DNA of 64,000 bases from Bacteroidales bacterium (GCA_017476575.1 JAFUZO010000078.1:1-64000), one strand, 5' to 3'; counted from the stretch's first letter, positions 1-8,296 are shown. Made by a program: numbers and translations. Notes: generated by a model from the letters alone, not told the origin.

Positions 1-1
1 A

Positions 2-3000
2 GAGTCCGTGCGGGAACGTGTCGACGGACTCTGCGACACCGGCACCCACCTTTGGGTGTGCACGTCTACTTCCATCCAGGTCTTGGAGAAATCGACGTCC
101 CGGGTCCGCCGCCTGGAACATTCCGTCCGCCGGGCAGATGATGGCAAGGATACCCGGAAAGCCGTTTTCCGGGACAGCGAGGGCAAGGTCTGGACCGACG
201 ATGCGGCAGGTGCCCTTGTCTGCTATCATCCCCAGACCTTTTCCATTGAATGTTCGGTCCCGGTCCCCCATGAAATCCGCTGCTTGTCCGAGGATGCGCG
301 GGGACATCTCGTCGTCGGGACCCGCAATGGTATCTTCGACTATGACCGGACCGACGGCCGGCTCACGGCCTACGAGGACATCCTGCCTTTGCAACCGGAC
401 CTTCGCCGCTCCTCGATCGAATCCCTCCTGCTGGATGAGACAGGAATCCTGTGGGTCGGTACCTACTCCTCCGGGATCTACCTCTCGAACACCCTGGGAC
501 GGCGTTTCCATCTGCATCAGCCGTGGACGGACCCGGATATGGCACAGATATCCCTGGGCGCCATCGTACAGGACGGAGCCACGCTCTGGATCGGGACGGA
601 TGGTGCGGGGCTCCTCCGGTACGATATCCCTTCCGGGACATTCCGACGGGTCTCCGATCCTGGCAGCAGCAAGGACGTGGACAACGCGGACAACAATATC
701 AAGTGTCTTCTCCTTGACGGGAAACGGCTCTATATCGGCCTGTATTCAGGCTGGCTGCAGGTCATCGACACCAGGTCGGAACGACTCCTGGGAAGATACC
801 ATCTCGACGACTACCGGCCCATCTGTGCGATGTGCCGGTACGACGGTTCCCGTCTCCTCCTCGGCACTTACTCCAAGCAGGCATTGAAACTTTTCGACAC
901 CCGGAGCATGCAGATTTCGGATTTCCCCGGACCCGGGGCCGGCGACGATGGAATCAACCGGATTACAGCTTTGTTGCGGGACGGGGACCGTATCTACGTG
1001 GGGACCAAGCAGAACGGGCTCTACATCCTGCAAAGGAACCAGCGGCAACACCTGCGGATGGACGGCTCGTTCGGCGGGTTCGGACGGATGGTCTCCACCC
1101 TTTCCAAGGACCCGTCGGGAAACATCCTCGTCGGGACAGCGGACGAAGGACTCAATGTTTTTTCCCCGGACACCGGGCTGTTCCGGAATATCCGCCGACG
1201 CGACGGCCTGCCAGACGACAAGGTCTGTTCCGTGCTCGAAGACACCTCCGGATCATCCTGGGTCGTAACGCTCGGCGGCCTGTCCGAACTGGACCGGGAC
1301 TATTCTGTCCGCCGCTCTTTCGACCGTCAGGGCGGAATCGGTATCCAGGAATTCTCAGTCCTGTCCGGACTCTGTACCGAGGAGGGGACCTTCTTCGTGG
1401 GAGGCAACAACGGAATGGTCAGCTTCCGGCCGGAAGACCTCCGCGAAAACGACAGGATTCCTCCGGTCACCATCAAGAACGTATGGGTCAACACCCGGCT
1501 TGTTCCTGTAGACCTCCGGCACCATCCTTCCATCCGTGTCAAGCACAACGAAGCCTACATCCGCATCGAATGCAATGTCCTGAACTACCTGTATCCCGAA
1601 CAGAACCAGTTCGCCTTCATGCTCGAAGGGGCCGAGAAAGACTGGACCTACATGGGGAACGCCTCCAGCGTCAACTACGCCCATCTCTCCCCCGGACGCT
1701 ACACCTTCCGGGTCAAGGGCGCCAACAACGACGGATACTGGAACGAAGAGGGTGCCTGGCTCGGCATCCGGGTCCTGCCGCCGTTCTATCTCAGCGGCTG
1801 GGCCTTCCTGGCCTACCTCCTTCTGTTCGCAGGTATTCTCGGCACGGTCCTGCTGCTGCGCCATACGCGGATGAACCTTTCCCGGCAGATTGCGCTCAAG
1901 AAGCAGGACGAAGAACTCTTCCAGGCCAAGATTGATTTCTTCACCGACGTCTCTCACGAGTTCCGGACCCCGCTCACCTTGATCCGCGGCCCCATCGAGG
2001 AAGTCATCTCGTCCAACGATACCGGACGGATGGACATGCATGCTTTCAAGATGGTCCACGACAACGTCAACCGCATGCTGATGCTCATCGAGCAGTTGAT
2101 GACCTTCCGGAAAATGGAACGCGGGAACATGGTTGTCAAGGCATCCAAAGGCGATTTCAACGCCCTTGCCAGGCAAACGGCCGAAGCATTCGCGACGCAT
2201 GCACGACAGAAAGGCATCCGTTTCTCGTTCCGGGACAACGGTGTCCCGGAGAACCTCTGGTTCGACCCCGGACTGATGGAACGCCTGCTGATGAACCTCC
2301 TTTCCAATGCCTTCAAATACACCCCGGCCGGAGGGAGTGTCTCTGTGCTGCTGGCTACGGTCCGGAAACAGGATCTTCCCCACCTCAAAGGGAAAGGAAT
2401 CCCGTCCGGGCTCTATCCGGATGCAGGCAAATACCTCCGGATCGATATCAGGGATTCCGGAGACGGCATCCCTCCCGGAGACCTGGAACGGATTTTCGAG
2501 CCCTTCGTACAAGGAAGCAACAGTAGCGGCGGAACGGGCATCGGCCTGTCCCTGTGCAAGAATATCGCGGCGATGCATCATGGCATCATCTGGGCTGGAT
2601 CCGACGGGAACGGCAGCTGTTTCTCCGTCATCATCCCGGACGGACGGAAGCATTTCAGGCCGGAAGAGACCGAAGGAGAAATTCCTGAAGGGAAGGAGAC
2701 GGCCCTCACGGACTTCCAAGAAGAGGCCGTAGAAGTACCGGCATCCGGTCTGCCTGCCACCCTCCTCATCGTAGAAGACAACAAGGAGCTCCGCCGCTAT
2801 ATGGCCCGCAGGCTCAGGAGCCGGTACAAAGTGCTCGAGGCGGCCAATGGAAAAGAGGGGTACGCCCTGGCTCTCTCCGCCATGCCGGCCCTCATCCTCA
2901 GCGACATCATGATGCCCGAAATGGACGGTTTACAGTTCTGCCGGTCCGTCAAGGGCGATTCACGGACGTCACATATTCCCGTCATCTTGCTTACAGCCCG

Positions 3001-3532
3001 TTCTTATGCCCTGCAGGTCAAGGAAGGTCTGGAGTCAGGGGCCGACGACTATATCACCAAACCCTTCAGCATGGATGACCTGCTGGCCAAGGTCGCCAAT
3101 GTCCTCCGCTCCCGGGAGAACCTCAAGAATCTGTATGCGAAGGGACTCTCGCTGGAAAATATGGGAATGGAAATCCTGTCTTCGGACGAGAAGTTCCTCC
3201 AGAAACTCAACGAAGTCATCCAGGAACGCATCGCCGACCCGAAACTCGACGTGAGAGAATTCTGCAGCCGGTTGGGCATGAGTCGAGCAAGCCTGTACCG
3301 GAAAATCGAAGCAGCCACGCAGATGTCCCCGTCGAAATACATCCAGCATATCCGCCTGCATCTGGCCGCCCGGCTGCTCAAGGGGACCAGGCGCAGCGTC
3401 ACGGAAATCATGTACGCCGTCGGCTTTGTCAGTCCTTCGCATTTTTCCACGGCTTTCCGGAAAAGATACGGCATGAGCCCGACCCGCTTCAGGAGGCACG
3501 GGCCAGAAACTCCGGAGACGGGTCCGGGATGA
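2..3532 (+). CDS. Hybrid two-component system sensor/regulator (HTCS), 5' end outside window
   Basis: One-protein signalling system of the Bacteroidetes HTCS type, which usually senses oligosaccharides in the periplasm and activates polysaccharide-utilisation genes. The frame is open to the left edge, so the N-terminus is missing. Counting from the GTG at base 8: beta-propeller repeats to about residue 480, a Y_Y_Y domain about 510-590, one membrane helix about 597-617, a HisKA domain with phospho-acceptor His650 in a SHEFRTPL motif, an HATPase domain with its N-box near 761-774, a receiver domain with phospho-acceptor Asp966 in SDIMMPEMDG, and a C-terminal AraC helix-turn-helix about 1068-1165. 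All catalytic motifs look intact. The next genes downstream are not glycan genes, so its target locus is probably to the left. Confidence 0.95.
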   Translation, partial: ESVRERVDGLCDTGTHLWVCTSTSIQVLEKSTSRVRRLEHSVRRADDGKDTRKAVFRDSEGKVWTDDAAGALVCYHPQTFSIECSVPVPHEIRCLSEDARGHLVVGTRNGIFDYDRTDGRLTAYEDILPLQPDLRRSSIESLLLDETGILWVGTYSSGIYLSNTLGRRFHLHQPWTDPDMAQISLGAIVQDGATLWIGTDGAGLLRYDIPSGTFRRVSDPGSSKDVDNADNNIKCLLLDGKRLYIGLYSGWLQVIDTRSERLLGRYHLDDYRPICAMCRYDGSRLLLGTYSKQALKLFDTRSMQISDFPGPGAGDDGINRITALLRDGDRIYVGTKQNGLYILQRNQRQHLRMDGSFGGFGRMVSTLSKDPSGNILVGTADEGLNVFSPDTGLFRNIRRRDGLPDDKVCSVLEDTSGSSWVVTLGGLSELDRDYSVRRSFDRQGGIGIQEFSVLSGLCTEEGTFFVGGNNGMVSFRPEDLRENDRIPPVTIKNVWVNTRLVPVDLRHHPSIRVKHNEAYIRIECNVLNYLYPEQNQFAFMLEGAEKDWTYMGNASSVNYAHLSPGRYTFRVKGANNDGYWNEEGAWLGIRVLPPFYLSGWAFLAYLLLFAGILGTVLLLRHTRMNLSRQIALKKQDEELFQAKIDFFTDVSHEFRTPLTLIRGPIEEVISSNDTGRMDMHAFKMVHDNVNRMLMLIEQLMTFRKMERGNMVVKASKGDFNALARQTAEAFATHARQKGIRFSFRDNGVPENLWFDPGLMERLLMNLLSNAFKYTPAGGSVSVLLATVRKQDLPHLKGKGIPSGLYPDAGKYLRIDIRDSGDGIPPGDLERIFEPFVQGSNSSGGTGIGLSLCKNIAAMHHGIIWAGSDGNGSCFSVIIPDGRKHFRPEETEGEIPEGKETALTDFQEEAVEVPASGLPATLLIVEDNKELRRYMARRLRSRYKVLEAANGKEGYALALSAMPALILSDIMMPEMDGLQFCRSVKGDSRTSHIPVILLTARSYALQVKEGLESGADDYITKPFSMDDLLAKVANVLRSRENLKNLYAKGLSLENMGMEILSSDEKFLQKLNEVIQERIADPKLDVREFCSRLGMSRASLYRKIEAATQMSPSKYIQHIRLHLAARLLKGTRRSVTEIMYAVGFVSPSHFSTAFRKRYGMSPTRFRRHGPETPETGPG

Positions 3533-3599
3533 TCCGGAGAAGGGAATGTCCCTTCATTTCAAAAAAGTGACAAAATGCTGGAAATTACGAACTTATGTT

Positions 3600-3607
3600 T
3601 ATATTTG
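3600..3607 (+). promoter_or_regulatory. Bacteroidetes -7 promoter box (TATATTTG)
   Basis: Exact match to TAnnTTTG, 26 bases before the ATG at 3634. It lies downstream of the in-frame ATG at 3595, so transcription from it excludes that earlier start. No clear -33 TTG is seen. Confidence 0.55.
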
Positions 3608-3633
3608 CAGTACGCGTCCAACAAGGAGGAATC

Positions 3634-4866
3634 ATGAGAAAATATCTGCTCATCATCATGTTCATTCTGCCGGCGGTATGCCTTTCCGCCCAGAAGGATT
3701 CGCTCCGTCTTTCCTATGTCATCCGCGGGACGGTGACGGACGGGCGGAGCGGACGGCCGCTCGAAACGGTCCATATTTCCATACCGGACCGTCACTATGC
3801 CACCGTGACCAATGCTGACGGCGGCTTTACCATCAAGTCGGACGCTCCCATTCCGACCTTGGTATTCACTTATGTAGGTTACAAGACACTCCGGCAGGAT
3901 ACCGGGACGGAGCCGATGAAAGTCCGTCTGTTCCCGGAAGCCCTTCTGCTGGATGAGGCGTCGATCGTCTCAGGCGACCCGAAACAGATTGTCCAGATCG
4001 CCATCGGGCAGATCCGGGACAACTACTGTCTCGAACCCGAACTGCTGGAATGCTTCTACCGGGAAACCCTCCGGAAACGCCAGCGGTACACCTATGTCTC
4101 CGAGGCGGTGACACGCCTCTACAAGGCCGCCTACGACGGATCCGTCTTCCGGGACAAGGCGGCCTTGGAAAAGAGCCGGGTCCTGCTGAGCCAGCGCCGC
4201 TCCGACACCCTGAGTGTCAAGGTCCAGGGCGGTCCGACCCAGGCACTCACCTTCGACCTGGTGAAGAACAACGGCATCCTCTTCAACGACGAAGAACTCT
4301 CCCTGTACCGGTTCGAGATGGGCCCTCCTGCCTACATCGACGACAGGCTGCAGTTCGTCGTGCATCTCTCCCCTGGATACAAGGACGTCGAATACGCTCT
4401 CTACAACGGCACACTGTACATCGACCGCGAACTGCTCACGTTCACCCGCATCGAACTCTCCCTGGACATGTCGGACCCCGTCAAGGCCACCCGGCAGATC
4501 CTGGTGAGCAAGCCCTTCTCGCTCCGGTTCATCCCGAAGGAACTGTCGCTTTCCGTGAACTACCGCCTCCTGGACGGAAAGATCCGGCTGGGCTACTTCC
4601 GCTCCACGATCCGTTTCAACTGCGACTGGCGGAAACGCCTCTTCAAGACCGGCTACACCGCCGTCAACGAACTGGTCGTCACGGATGTCCGCGAGCCGGC
4701 CGTCCCTGTCTCCCGGAACGAGGCGTTCAAGACCAAGGACATCCTCAGTGACAAGGCGGCCGAATTCCAAGATCCGGACTTCTGGAAGGATTACAACATC
4801 ATCGAGCCGTCCGAAAGCCTGGAACACGCCATCGGACGGCTTCGGAAGAAATCGCTTGCGAAATAA
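3634..4866 (+). CDS. Exported carboxypeptidase-regulatory-like domain protein, Bacteroidetes family of unknown function
   Basis: A 410-residue envelope protein. Residues 1-22 form a signal peptide ending LSAQ. Residues about 29-95 are a carboxypeptidase-regulatory-like beta-sandwich (GTVTDGRSGRPLETVHI..., VGYK), as found at the start of TonB-dependent receptors; the remainder is a conserved Bacteroidetes region (FYRET, KVQGGPT, LYNGTLYID, LSLDMSD) that I know only as a family without assigned function. The start at 3634 is preferred to the in-frame ATG at 3595 because it has a good AAGGAGGA ribosome binding site at 3623-3630, begins with a proper signal peptide, and the -7 box lies between the two. 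It probably sits in the periplasm or at the inner face of the outer membrane. Confidence 0.8.
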   Translation: MRKYLLIIMFILPAVCLSAQKDSLRLSYVIRGTVTDGRSGRPLETVHISIPDRHYATVTNADGGFTIKSDAPIPTLVFTYVGYKTLRQDTGTEPMKVRLFPEALLLDEASIVSGDPKQIVQIAIGQIRDNYCLEPELLECFYRETLRKRQRYTYVSEAVTRLYKAAYDGSVFRDKAALEKSRVLLSQRRSDTLSVKVQGGPTQALTFDLVKNNGILFNDEELSLYRFEMGPPAYIDDRLQFVVHLSPGYKDVEYALYNGTLYIDRELLTFTRIELSLDMSDPVKATRQILVSKPFSLRFIPKELSLSVNYRLLDGKIRLGYFRSTIRFNCDWRKRLFKTGYTAVNELVVTDVREPAVPVSRNEAFKTKDILSDKAAEFQDPDFWKDYNIIEPSESLEHAIGRLRKKSLAK

Positions 4867-4877
4867 AAAAGAATGTG

Positions 4878-4885
4878 TATATTTG
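4878..4885 (+). promoter_or_regulatory. Bacteroidetes -7 promoter box (TATATTTG)
   Basis: Exact TAnnTTTG match 34 bases before the ATG at 4920. It lies inside the in-frame extension that would begin at 4875, which argues for the shorter protein. It probably drives the bacterioferritin-like, glutathione peroxidase and OhrR genes together. Confidence 0.55.
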
Positions 4886-4919
4886 CATCGTGAACGATAT
4901 AAATAAACCGATACACATT

Positions 4920-5375
4920 ATGGACAAACAGAAATCAATCGCAGTCCTTCAAGCCTACGCAACGGGGCTGGCTGCACAATCCCTCCAGCACAAGGTCCAG
5001 GGAAAACTTTTCGCAAGCAACGGTTTCAGCAAGCTCGGTGAGAAATATGCCGGACATGCCGATGAAGAGATGGGATGGGTAGACCGGTTTATCGACCGCA
5101 TCCTCGACCTGGGCGGACAGCCGAAGGTGGAGGCCGCACCCGGAATGCCGGTCATCGCAGACCCGGTGGAATACATCAAGGCGGACCTCGCCGTCTCCCG
5201 CGAGCAGGTACCGGTCCTGATGGAGGCCGTCACTTCCCTGGCCGACGACTTCAAGACCTACGACATCCTCCGCGCCTATGCGCTCGACGAGGAAGAAGAC
5301 ATGTACTGGAGCGAGACGCAACTGGAACTGATTGAAACCATCGGGCTCCAGAACTGGCTTGTCAAACAACTGTAA
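4920..5375 (+). CDS. Bacterioferritin-like protein with degenerate ferroxidase site
   Basis: A 151-residue four-helix protein that aligns end to end with bacterioferritin, especially the ILxLGGQP turn and the C-terminal ETQLELIETIGLQNWL. Bacterioferritins store iron behind a di-iron ferroxidase centre and bind haem through Met52. Placing it against E. coli Bfr from memory, ligands Glu51 and Glu127 are kept, but Glu18 is Leu, His54 is Trp, Glu94 is Ser and His130 is Asp, while the haem Met52 (in EEMGWVDR) is kept. It may therefore bind haem or act structurally rather than oxidise iron. It is followed immediately by a glutathione peroxidase gene, which suggests a role in peroxide or iron stress. 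The start is set by the promoter at 4878-4885. Confidence 0.75.
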   Translation: MDKQKSIAVLQAYATGLAAQSLQHKVQGKLFASNGFSKLGEKYAGHADEEMGWVDRFIDRILDLGGQPKVEAAPGMPVIADPVEYIKADLAVSREQVPVLMEAVTSLADDFKTYDILRAYALDEEEDMYWSETQLELIETIGLQNWLVKQL

Positions 5376-5990
5376 ATGAAACGTTTCATCATCGCCTTGG
5401 CGCTCATGCTGTCCGGGATGGGCGCCAACGCACAAAAATCTGCTTCCATGGCAACCATCTATGATTTTACGGCCCTCGGCAACAAGGGCTCCGAAGTGGA
5501 CTTCTCACAGTACAAGGGGAAGGTCCTGCTGATTGTCAACACTGCATCCAAGTGCGGTTTCACACCACAGTATGACGGTCTGGAGGCCTTGTACCAGAAA
5601 TACAAGGACCAGGGACTGGTCATCATCGGCTTCCCCTGCGACCAGTTCGCCCACCAGGAGCCCGGCACCGATGCGGAAATCGCCGAGTTCTGCCGTCTCA
5701 ACCACGGCGTCACCTTCCCGCTGATGGCCAAGGTCGAGGTGAACGGACCCGGCGCCCACCCCATCTTCGAATACCTGAAGACCCAGGCGCCCACGGAGGA
5801 ATACAACGGGCTCAAGGCCAAGACGACGGCCAAGATGCTCAGGACGATCAGCAAGAGCATGGAGAAAGAGAGCGACATCCGCTGGAACTTCACCAAGTTC
5901 CTCATCTCCCGTGACGGCACGACCGTCAGACGGTTTGCTCCCACCACAACGCCGGAAGAATTCGAGAACGACATCCAGAAGATGTTCTGA
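5376..5990 (+). CDS. Exported glutathione peroxidase-family thiol peroxidase
   Basis: A 204-residue peroxidase that reduces hydrogen peroxide or organic hydroperoxides, probably using thioredoxin-like donors. Residues 1-20 are a signal peptide (ending ANAQ), so it acts outside the cytoplasm. The family motifs are present: peroxidatic Cys60 in NTASKCGFT, Gln94 in FAHQEPG, and the WNFTKFL motif near the C-terminus. It is the cysteine form rather than selenocysteine. The ATG follows the upstream TAA directly with no gap and its own stop overlaps the start of the regulator gene by one base, so the three genes form a translationally coupled stress operon. Confidence 0.92.
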   Translation: MKRFIIALALMLSGMGANAQKSASMATIYDFTALGNKGSEVDFSQYKGKVLLIVNTASKCGFTPQYDGLEALYQKYKDQGLVIIGFPCDQFAHQEPGTDAEIAEFCRLNHGVTFPLMAKVEVNGPGAHPIFEYLKTQAPTEEYNGLKAKTTAKMLRTISKSMEKESDIRWNFTKFLISRDGTTVRRFAPTTTPEEFENDIQKMF

Positions 5991-6442
5991 TGGACGAGAT
6001 GTTCCGGCTGGACAACCAGTTATGCTTCCGGCTCTATACGGCCTCGCGCCTGGTCAACCAGGCGTACTGGCCGCTTTTGTCGCCCCACCATCTCACCTAT
6101 CCACAATATCTTGTGCTGCTGGTCCTCTGGGAGAAAGACACGCAGCCGGTCAACGACATCGCCAAGCGGCTGTACCTGGAGACCAATACGGTGACCCCGC
6201 TCCTCAAACGCATGGAAGCGCTCGGCCTGGTCACGCGCAAACGGGGCAAGGAAGACGCCCGGCAGACCCTCGTTACACTGACAGAGAAAGGGAAAGGGCT
6301 GCAGCAAGCCCTCACGGACGTTCCCCTCACCGTGGGGAAATCCGTCCTCTGCGAAAGCGTCACCCCGGAGACCGTCCCCGACCTGTTCCGGATGCTCGAC
6401 GACATCATCGGCCGCCTGGCTTCCCACCCGGATACACCTTAA
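5990..6442 (+). CDS. MarR-family regulator of the OhrR organic-hydroperoxide-sensing type
   Basis: A 150-residue winged-helix repressor. OhrR proteins bind DNA until a conserved N-terminal cysteine is oxidised by an organic hydroperoxide. The N-terminus DNQLCFRLY is the OhrR signature: Cys12 matches the sensing Cys15 of B. subtilis OhrR, and Tyr16, Tyr26 and Tyr37 match the tyrosines that hold it. A second cysteine, Cys121, could be the resolving partner of a two-Cys sensor, which is inference. The start codon overlaps the peroxidase stop (TGATG), so it very likely controls this operon, including itself. No Ohr peroxidase gene is present; the glutathione peroxidase takes its place. Confidence 0.9.
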   Translation: MDEMFRLDNQLCFRLYTASRLVNQAYWPLLSPHHLTYPQYLVLLVLWEKDTQPVNDIAKRLYLETNTVTPLLKRMEALGLVTRKRGKEDARQTLVTLTEKGKGLQQALTDVPLTVGKSVLCESVTPETVPDLFRMLDDIIGRLASHPDTP

Positions 6443-6721
6443 AGCCCTGTTAAATCAAATTTATATACCTTCTCTTCCTAGCGCTGCCCGAAAACATGTA
6501 GATGGGATAGTAAATGATCCTGCCCTTGGTCTGCACATTCTCTTGGCAGAATACATAAGCCATCGGCACAGCATCTTCTTCATTCTCCATGTTGACAGGT
6601 GTGCCCGGATCCCCGTTCCATCCATGAAAATCGGGCAATAACGTGGACGGGATGGGCGAAACCAGCCATCTGTCCACAAAATCAAGCAAAACCATGGATG
6701 GAATCTGCAAACCCGGCCGAC
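6443..6721. other. Intergenic stretch, AT-richer than its surroundings, possible gene remnant
   Basis: About 280 bases between the OhrR gene and the next promoter, visibly less GC-rich than the neighbours. On the minus strand a 46-codon frame (6590 down to 6450) encodes a plausible protein tail (GRIIYYPIYMFSG) but has no promoter or ribosome binding site and I do not recognise it. It could be the remnant of a decayed or inserted gene. No repeat or RNA gene is seen. Confidence 0.3.
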
Positions 6722-6752
6722 TTGCGAATCGGCCCGGATTGTCGTAACTTTG
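6722..6752 (+). promoter_or_regulatory. Promoter: -33 TTG and -7 TAACTTTG, 20-base spacer
   Basis: TTG at 6722-6724, a 20-base spacer and TAACTTTG at 6745-6752 fit the Bacteroidetes sigma-70 promoter well. Only 8 bases separate the -7 box from the ATG at 6761, so the transcript is predicted to be leaderless or nearly so. Confidence 0.7.
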
Positions 6753-6760
6753 TGCGGGAT

Positions 6761-7627
6761 ATGCATTACATCAAGGCGAAATCCATCCTGACCTCTTCCC
6801 ATGCAGGGATGAACGTGTACCGCGGATGCACGCATGGCTGCGTGTATTGCGATGCCCGGAGCACGGTCTACGGGATGGACCATCCCTTCGGGGACGTGGC
6901 GGTCAAGGTGAACGCCCCGGAACTGCTCGAGAAGGCGTTGCGCTCCAAACGGAAGCCCTGCATGATCGGAACCGGAGCGATGGCCGACCCCTACCAGCAC
7001 TGCGAGATGCAGTTGGAAATCACCCGGAAATGCCTCGGGCTTATCTACCGCTACGGTTTCGGGGCCACCCTCATCACCAAGTCAGACCGGGTGCTGCGGG
7101 ACCTCGACCTGCTGGAAGCCATCAACAACAGGACCAAGTGCGTCGTGCAGATGTCGCTGACCATCATGGACGAAGCGCTGAGCAGGAAGCTGGAGCCGGG
7201 CGTATGTCCCAGCCGCCGGCGGGTCGAAGTACTCCGCGAACTACAGCGGCACGGCATCCCGACAGTGGTCTGGCTCTGCCCCGTCCTCCCCTACCTCTCC
7301 GACACGGAAGCGAACATCGTCGCCATCCTGGATGCCTGCGTGGAGACAGGCGTCCGCGGCATCATCTGCTTCAACATGGGCATGACCCTCCGCGAAGGCG
7401 ACCGGGAGCCCTACTACGCCGCGCTGGACCGGCATTTCCCCGGACTGAAACAGCGGTACATCCAGGAGTACGGCAACCGCTACCAACTGGCCTCCCCGAA
7501 CGGACCGGCCCTGATGGACCTGTTCCGCCGAAGGTGCGCCGAAAACGGCATCCTGTCCGACCCCGATGCCGTCTTTGCCTATCTGAACGAATTTCCCCAG
7601 GCGGAAGAGCCCAGCCTTTTCGGATGA
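6761..7627 (+). CDS. Radical SAM protein of the spore-photoproduct-lyase (SPL) family
   Basis: A 288-residue radical SAM enzyme. The cluster motif CTHGCVYC (CxxxCxxC) lies near residue 25, preceded by NVYRG, and followed by the GTGAMADPYQ and TKSDRVLRDLDLL motifs typical of the SplB-like/Rv2578c group. Members of this group are widespread in non-sporulating bacteria and mostly have no proven substrate; DNA photoproduct repair should not be assumed. The start at 6761 is chosen because the promoter ends at 6752 and the family's N-terminus matches MHYIKAKSIL; upstream in-frame codons are not protein-like. It converges with the Lrp gene across 47 bases. Confidence 0.85.
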   Translation: MHYIKAKSILTSSHAGMNVYRGCTHGCVYCDARSTVYGMDHPFGDVAVKVNAPELLEKALRSKRKPCMIGTGAMADPYQHCEMQLEITRKCLGLIYRYGFGATLITKSDRVLRDLDLLEAINNRTKCVVQMSLTIMDEALSRKLEPGVCPSRRRVEVLRELQRHGIPTVVWLCPVLPYLSDTEANIVAILDACVETGVRGIICFNMGMTLREGDREPYYAALDRHFPGLKQRYIQEYGNRYQLASPNGPALMDLFRRRCAENGILSDPDAVFAYLNEFPQAEEPSLFG

Positions 7628-7674
7628 AAACGGAATCAGCATTGCCGTCGAGACCACATCCCGAAATATAACGG

Positions 7675-8142
7675 CTATAACGCCAGGCCGTAGTGCTGCT
7701 TGATGCTGTTCATCACGAAAGAACTCTGGATGGATCCAAGGCTGTCGATCGTGCCCAGGGTATTGATGATGAATTCATTGTAGTATTGCATGTCCGGTGC
7801 ATGGATCTTCAGGAGGTAGTCGTATTCACCGGAAATGTTGTAGCACTCCGTCACCTGGGGAATGCCCTTGATGCGCTCCACGAAATCGTGGGCGATGTCC
7901 CGGCTCATGCGCAGCAGCTTGACACTGCAGAAGACGATGAACCCCTGCCCCAGTTTGGCGGCGTTGAGGACGGTCGTGTACTGCTGGATATAGCCTTCGT
8001 TCTCCAGTTTCCGGACCCGTTCGAAAACGGGAGTCGGAGACAGATGGACTTTCGCCGCCAGTTCCTTAGTCGTGATACGGGCGTTTTCCTGAAGGATCCG
8101 GAGGATCTGGATATCGGTCTTGTCAAGTCTTTGTTCCATCAT
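7675..8142 (-). CDS. Lrp/AsnC-family transcriptional regulator
   Basis: A 155-residue regulator with an N-terminal helix-turn-helix (about residues 5-60, LDKTDIQILRILQENARITTKELAAK) and a C-terminal RAM ligand domain (about 70-145). Such proteins form octamers and respond to amino acids. It lies directly downstream of, and in the same direction as, the dicarboxylate carrier, asparaginase and porin genes, so an effect on amino-acid use is plausible but not shown. It has its own promoter at 8160-8189 and a second box in the repeat at 8185-8266. Two adjacent ATG codons are possible starts, the second giving 154 residues. Confidence 0.93.
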   Translation of the reverse strand: MMEQRLDKTDIQILRILQENARITTKELAAKVHLSPTPVFERVRKLENEGYIQQYTTVLNAAKLGQGFIVFCSVKLLRMSRDIAHDFVERIKGIPQVTECYNISGEYDYLLKIHAPDMQYYNEFIINTLGTIDSLGSIQSSFVMNSIKQHYGLAL

Positions 8143-8159
8143 GTCGTGTTTTTTCCGGA

Positions 8160-8189
8160 CAAATGTACAAAAAAAGAGGCAGACCCAAA
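8160..8189 (-). promoter_or_regulatory. Promoter of the Lrp gene: TTTG and TACATTTG
   Basis: On the minus strand, TACATTTG (8167 down to 8160) with TTTG at 8189-8186, an 18-base spacer. The start codon is at 8142. The TTTG is also part of a second possible -7 box, TACTTTTG (8193-8186), at the edge of the dispersed repeat. Confidence 0.55.
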
Positions 8190-8266
8190 AGTAGATTCTT
8201 CGGCAGGTGAACCTGCCTCAGAATGACACGAGGCTGTCATTCTGAACAAAGTGAAGAATCTTTCGG
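8185..8266 (-). repeat. Dispersed nested palindromic repeat, copy 1
   Basis: About 82 bases nearly identical, on the opposite strand, to 28281-28380. It folds into a three-way junction: an outer stem AGATTCTTC/GAAGAATCT, a hairpin CAGGT-GA-ACCTG, and a hairpin TCAGAATGACA/TGTCATTCTGA. It lies between the porin stop and the Lrp gene, both on the minus strand. It may be an mRNA stabiliser, a terminator-like structure or a mobile palindromic unit. Confidence 0.85.
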
Positions 8267-8296
8267 TCAGCCTCCCTCTCTTTCAGGACAGGCCGT

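Noticed and set aside
3595..3633. N-terminal extension of the carboxypeptidase-regulatory-like protein from the ATG at 3595
   Set aside because: It overlaps the -7 box, would precede the signal peptide, and a strong ribosome binding site serves 3634.
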